The notes under the pieces were generated by a model. That model was not told where the DNA came from, did no database searches, and saw only the letters and a list, made by a program, of their open reading frames with translations. A program made the translations under genes and the position numbers. A DNA stretch of 59,496 nt from Acidobacteriota bacterium. GTDB taxonomy: Bacteria > Acidobacteriota > Thermoanaerobaculia > Multivoradales > J023. Shown piece after piece: positions 11,601 to 17,600 of this stretch (positions within the stretch are counted from its first letter, which is position 1; each line of letters opens with the position of its first letter). Where the stretch lies: assembly GCA_029263395.1 (NCBI GenBank), contig JAJCXO010000148.1, positions 1 to 59,496 of the forward strand, written 5' to 3'.

Positions 11601-14600
11601 GGACAACCGTGCGGCACCGGCTCCCACCGGCGTAACGGCTCAACTGTGGATCGGCGGCGGCGCCGTGGCACGAGGCTACCATCAGCGACCCAAAGAGACC
11701 GCCGACCGTTTCCTACCGGACCCCTTCACAGAAACCCCGGGTTGCCGAATGTACCGCACCGGGGATCTAGCACGCTTTCTCGCCGATGGCGGCATTGAAT
11801 ACCTGGGACGCGCCGACAGCCAGGTCAAAATCCGGGGCTACCGGATCGAGCCAGGCGAAGTCGAAACGGTCCTCAGCAACCATCCCAACGTGCGGGAGAC
11901 CGCGGTTGCAGTCCACCCGGACGCGACCGGCCGCCCAGCGCTCGTCGCCTACGTCGTGGCCCGTGACACCAGCGACGACGAGCCCCAAAAGATCGCGAAC
12001 CTTCGTCAATTTCTACAGCAGCAGCTACCAGAGTTCATGGTTCCCGCCCGCATCATGACCTTGGACTCCCTGCCCCGGACTCCGAGCCAGAAAGTCGACC
12101 GCCGCGCGCTGCCAGCTCCAACCGGCCGATTCACGACCCTGGATCCGACCCATGTCACTCCTGGCTCCCCTATCGAGGAGGCGTTGGCAGCGATCTGGAG
12201 CGAACTCCTCGCCTGCCCTCCTCCAGGCGTAAACGACGATTTCTTCTCTCTCGGTGGGCATTCCTTGCTCGCGGTCCAGTTGACGGCGCGGATCGAGCAG
12301 GCCTTTGGCACCAACATCGCCCTCCGCAGCCTATTCGAAGGGCCAACCATCGCTGAGCTGGCGCGGAATATCGCCGCCCAGCGCGAAGCGGGCAAGGGCG
12401 CGACTCCCGACAACGCAACGCACCTCCCGCTCGTCGAACCGTCACCGGCCGACCAGCATCAAAGCTTCCCGCTCACTGACGTTCAGCAGGCTTATTGGAT
12501 CGGGCGCCAGAGCAACCTTGACCTCGGCGCTGTGGCGACTCACCTGTACTTCGAGCGCGATTTCAACCAGCTTGACGTCGCCCGACTGAATGCCGCCTGG
12601 CGTCAACTGATCAACCGCCACGACATGTTACGTGCAGTGGTTTTGGCGGACGGGACTCAGAAAATCTTGTCTGTCGTGCCGCTGTACAAAATCGGTGTTT
12701 TGGACCTGCGAACCATCCCTCGCGTGCACGCTGAAACAGCACTCCTCGCCCTGCGCCAAAAAATGTCGCACCAGATGCTGCCAGCCGATCGCTGGCCGCT
12801 ATTCGATCTGCGGGCAAGCCGACTCCGTGACGGTCAAGTTCGACTCCATGTCAGCTTGGATATGCTTTTTGGTGACGCCTGGAGCTTGCGGATTCTCGGC
12901 CGCGAGATCACCCGCTGCTACACCGAGCCGGACTTCGAACCGAAGCCACTCGAACTCTCGTTCCGCGACTATGTCCTGGGGCTGGAAGCTCTAAAGCAGA
13001 CCCAGGCTTATGCCCGAGACGCAGCCTACTGGCGCCAGCGCTTGGCCTCGTTGCCGCCGGCACCCCAATTGCCTTTGGCCAAGGAACCTTCAGCCGTCGA
13101 GCAACCCCGTTTCCATCGCCGCTCTGCACGTTTGTCCGCAGGGAGCTGGAAACGTCTGAAACAACGCGCGACGGCGGCCGGTTTGACTCCTTCATCGCTG
13201 TTACTGGCCGCCTTCTCGGAGGTGCTCGCCACCTGGAGCAAAAGTCCACGTTTCACTCTCAATCTCACGTTGTTCAACCGCCTCCCGCTGCACTCCGAAG
13301 TGCAACAGGTGGTGGGTGATTTCACCTCGCTGACCCTGCTGGAAGTGGACATCTCGAAGCCCGAACCGTTCATTGATCGAGCACGGCGACTCGGCCGTCA
13401 ATTGTGGGACGATCTCGATCACCGCTTGTTCAGTGGCTTGCAAGTGATGCGCGAACTCGCACGGCAGCAAGGCCACAGTGGACCACTGATGCCAGTGGTC
13501 TTCACCAGCATTCTGAATCCACCGGAACCCACCCAAGGCACCACCTCCACCGAGGACAACGGCGGATCGGACGAAATCGGTTTCAGCATCACCCAAACGC
13601 CGCAAGTGTGGCTCGATCACCAGGTCCGTGAGGTGAACGGTGAGTTGTCCTACAACTGGGATACCGTCGACGAACTCTTCCCAGCGGGTCTGTTGGACGA
13701 TGCATTTTTCGCTTACAGCCAACTCCTCGAGCAATTGGCTGCCAGCGACGAAGTGTGGCAAGCCCATCATCTCTCCCTGGTGCCCGAGGCTCAGCTAGCG
13801 CTCCGTGCCGCAACCAACGTGACGGCCGCACCCTACCCTAGCGGCCTGTTGCACGACGGCTTTTTGGCCCAAGCCGACCGCAGGCCAGAAGCCATCGCGG
13901 TGATGGCGGCAGACCGGGAGATTTGTTTCGGCGACCTAGCGGTGGGTTGCCGACGCCTCGGTCACCACCTTCGAGCGGCCGGTGCTCGACCTAATCGCCT
14001 GGTCGCAGTGGTGATGGAGAAAGGCTGGGAGCAAGTGCTGGCAGTCCTCGGGATCTTGCAGTCCGGTGCCGCCTACTTGCCCATCGATGCCGGTTTACCA
14101 GCCGCGCGGAGGCACTTCCTACTCGACCACGGCGAGGTTGACTTGGCGTTGATCCAGCCCGGTTTACGAAACCGTCTGGAGTGGCCTGATGGCGTCGAAC
14201 TACTCGAGATCGATGAACACTGGCTCGACGTGGATGACGAAACAACGCCCGCTTCAAAACCGTTCCATCGCGGCGCGAAACCTGACGATCTGGCTTATGT
14301 CATTTTCACCTCGGGCTCCTCCGGCCAGCCCAAAGGGGTGATGATCGAGCATCTCGGTGCAGTCAATACCGTGGTGGATATCAATCAACGGTTCGGCGTC
14401 GGTCCCGGCGACCGAGTGCTTGGCATCTCAGCGCTGAATTTTGACCTCTCGGTTTATGACATTTTCGGAACCTTGGCGGCTGGTGCGACGCTGGTGCTCC
14501 CTGAACCCTTCCAAAACCCAGAACCACGAGCCTGGCTCGAAGTGCTCGAGGGTCAGCGGGTGACGGTTTGGAATTCAGTTCCCGCACTGCTCGAAATCGT

Positions 14601-17600
14601 AGTTGAAGCGGCACCGGCTGGGGTAGATCTCTCCAGTTTACGCCTAGCGATGCTGAGCGGCGACTGGATTCCGCTCTCCTTACCGCATCGCATTCGAAGC
14701 CTCACTGACCACAACTCTCGGAGAGCCCCTTTACAAATCGTCAGCCTGGGTGGAGCTACCGAAGCGTCGATCTGGTCGATCCATCATCCGATCGCAGCCG
14801 TTGAGCCATCATGGGCCAGTATCCCTTACGGCAAACCCATGGTCCATCAGACGTTTCACGTGCTCGACGAGACCTTGCAGCCTTGTCCGGTATGGACTCC
14901 CGGAGACCTCTACATCGGCGGCATCGGCTTAGCCCGTGGCTACTGGCGTGACCCAGAGAAAACCGCCAACGCCTTCCTCGAGGTCGCAAACCACAAGACG
15001 TTGCCGCACGAGTCCAGAATCTACAGAACGGGAGACAAGGGCCGCTATTTGCCAGACGGCAGCATCGAGTTTCTCGGGCGAGAGGATCTCCAGGTCAAGA
15101 TCCGAGGGCATCGCATCGAGCTTGCCGAAATCGAAGCAGCGTTGTCCGACCAGTCTGAGGTCGGCTCAACAGCGGTTCTGGCGATTGGAGAGCGTCGTGC
15201 CCTCAGCCACTTGATCGCGTTTATCGTGCCTGCGACCTCCACTCCATCAGACTCCACCGCGACGATTGTCGTAGATCCAAGATTCTCGAGCCTCCTGACC
15301 GCAACGGTGCTGGCAGATTGGGAGCCCCCGGGAAGCCAACCGATCACCGACAAGCTCGCCCAAATCGACTTCAAACTCGGCGAGCCAGGACTGCGAGCCG
15401 ATCATAAGGGCGAACTCAGAGTCTCCTTACAACGTTCCGAAGACCCTCGTTTTTTAGAACTCTTCCGTACCCGGCGCAGCTATCGAGAGTTCGACCCTCG
15501 GCCGATGCCTGTCAGCGATCTGGTAGCCGCCCTCGACACCCTCGATCCACCAGGTTGTGGTATCGACCCACGGATCACGATCCTGGTCTGTATCCAACCC
15601 GATCGCATCGCAGCACACGTCGCAGGACTTTACCGCTACCGACACGGTGCCGGCTTGAGCCTTGTCACCGACGGCGCCACGATGCACCCTGGTGACACGC
15701 CGCCGGTCAACCAGCCGATCCTCGACCAAGCGGCCTTTGGCATCTTTTTCGCGGCTGCTCTCGACGGCCCCGAAACGCAAACCTTGGACGAGGAGTTGCT
15801 GCTCATCCAAGCTGGGGCTCTCAGTCAACAGCTCCTCGAACGCTCACCATCCCCGTTGGGTTTCTGCCCCATCGGCTCGTACGACTTCCCACGCCTGAGA
15901 CAGGCCAGTGCTCTAGACGACTCTGTCGAGCTGCTGCATTGCCTGTTCGGCGGAGTCATCGAGCGACCAGTGGAGAACAACAGCCAGGCCGATAATAGCC
16001 TGCCGCACCTCACCCCGGAAAAGACCTCTAACGCTACCCTCCCGCTGGCGACAGTGGGGCATTTCCTGAGTGCAGTGAGTCAAGTTGTGCTGCCGGAATT
16101 CGACTTGCCCAAATATCGTTACCCCTCGGCGGGCAATCTCTATCCAATCCAGATCTACGTCCAAGTCCCAGGCGGGCAAGTGCCTGGTCTTGACGGTGGT
16201 GTCTACTATCACCATCCCAAGAGGCATGAGCTGGTACGACTGGCAACACAACCCAGCCTCGACTCGGATGCCCTGAGCGACTCAGTGATAGCGCTCTACC
16301 TGGTCGCCAAACCGAATGCCATTACCCCGATTTATAGGGACCTAGCACGCCCACTGGGTTTGCTCGAGGCGGGCTACATGCAACAGCTGCTCGCCACCGC
16401 CGCTGACGAGATCGGCCTCGTTGTTCGTCCGCTCGAGGTTGCGCCCACGGTAAGATCCACCCGCTTCGATCCCGAGGAGCGGCTAATCCTGATCGGCGGC
16501 CTCATCGTCGAGCCGATCGTGACACCGACCACCGATACCACCGAGCGCGATCTTGCCAGCCACCTCCGCGAAGCGCTCAGGGAGAGCCTGCCTCATTACA
16601 TGGTGCCCGACCGGATCGTTCAGCTCGACGCCTTGCCGCTGAATGCCAACGGCAAGATCGATCGTAATGCGTTGCACCGTCATGCGGCAACGCTGGACAC
16701 CCTCGAAGGGGCACTACCCCAAGATCAGACCCAACTCACGCCCCGCAGCGAACGCGAGCTGTTGATCTGCGCCCTGATAGCCGACCTGCTAGACCTGCCG
16801 AAGGTGGATCTACACGACAACTTCTTCGAATTGGGCGGCCACTCGGTGACCGCCACCCGGTTGGCCGCCAAAATCGAGAGTGCGTTCCAGGTGGTGGTTC
16901 CTTTGCGCGACCTCTTCGACCGGCCCACCGCGGCACAAATGGCCGAGCTTGTCGACCAACAGCGTGCCAGCGGCTGGCAAAAGGAGCCGCTTCCCCAACT
17001 GCTACGCCGGGACCTTCAGGCCCGCCACCAGCCGTTTCCGCTGACCGACGTCCAAGAGGCCTACTGGATAGGCCGTAGTTCCGCTCTCGAGCTCAGCCAG
17101 GTTGCTTCTCACGCCTACTTCGAAGTTGACCTTCCCGATCTCGACATCGCCCGTCTGACCCACGCCTGTCGCCGGCTCGTCGCCCGTCACGAAATGCTGA
17201 GGGCGATCATCCGGCCCGATGGGCTGCAACAGATTCTAGCTACCGTCCCACCTTATGAGATTCCTCTCGTCGACCTCACAACGGCTGGGCCTTCGGAGAC
17301 TGAAAGAGGTCTCCAGGACGTGCGCCGCGTGATGTCTCATCAAGTTTTGGCGAGTGACCGCTGGCCGTTGTTCGGAATCCGCGCGTCGCGCCGAGACCGG
17401 CGTTGGTTGCGATTACATGTCAGCCTCGATCTGCTGATCGGCGACGCCTGGAGCTTCCAGTTGATGCGTGACGAGCTGGCGCTGATTTACCTCGATCCCG
17501 ACATCGAGCTGCCGCCCCTCGAGCTGTCCTTCCGTGACTATGTGTTGGCAGAACATGCCCTGCGGGACCACTCGGTGTATCAACGGGCGCTGAACTACTG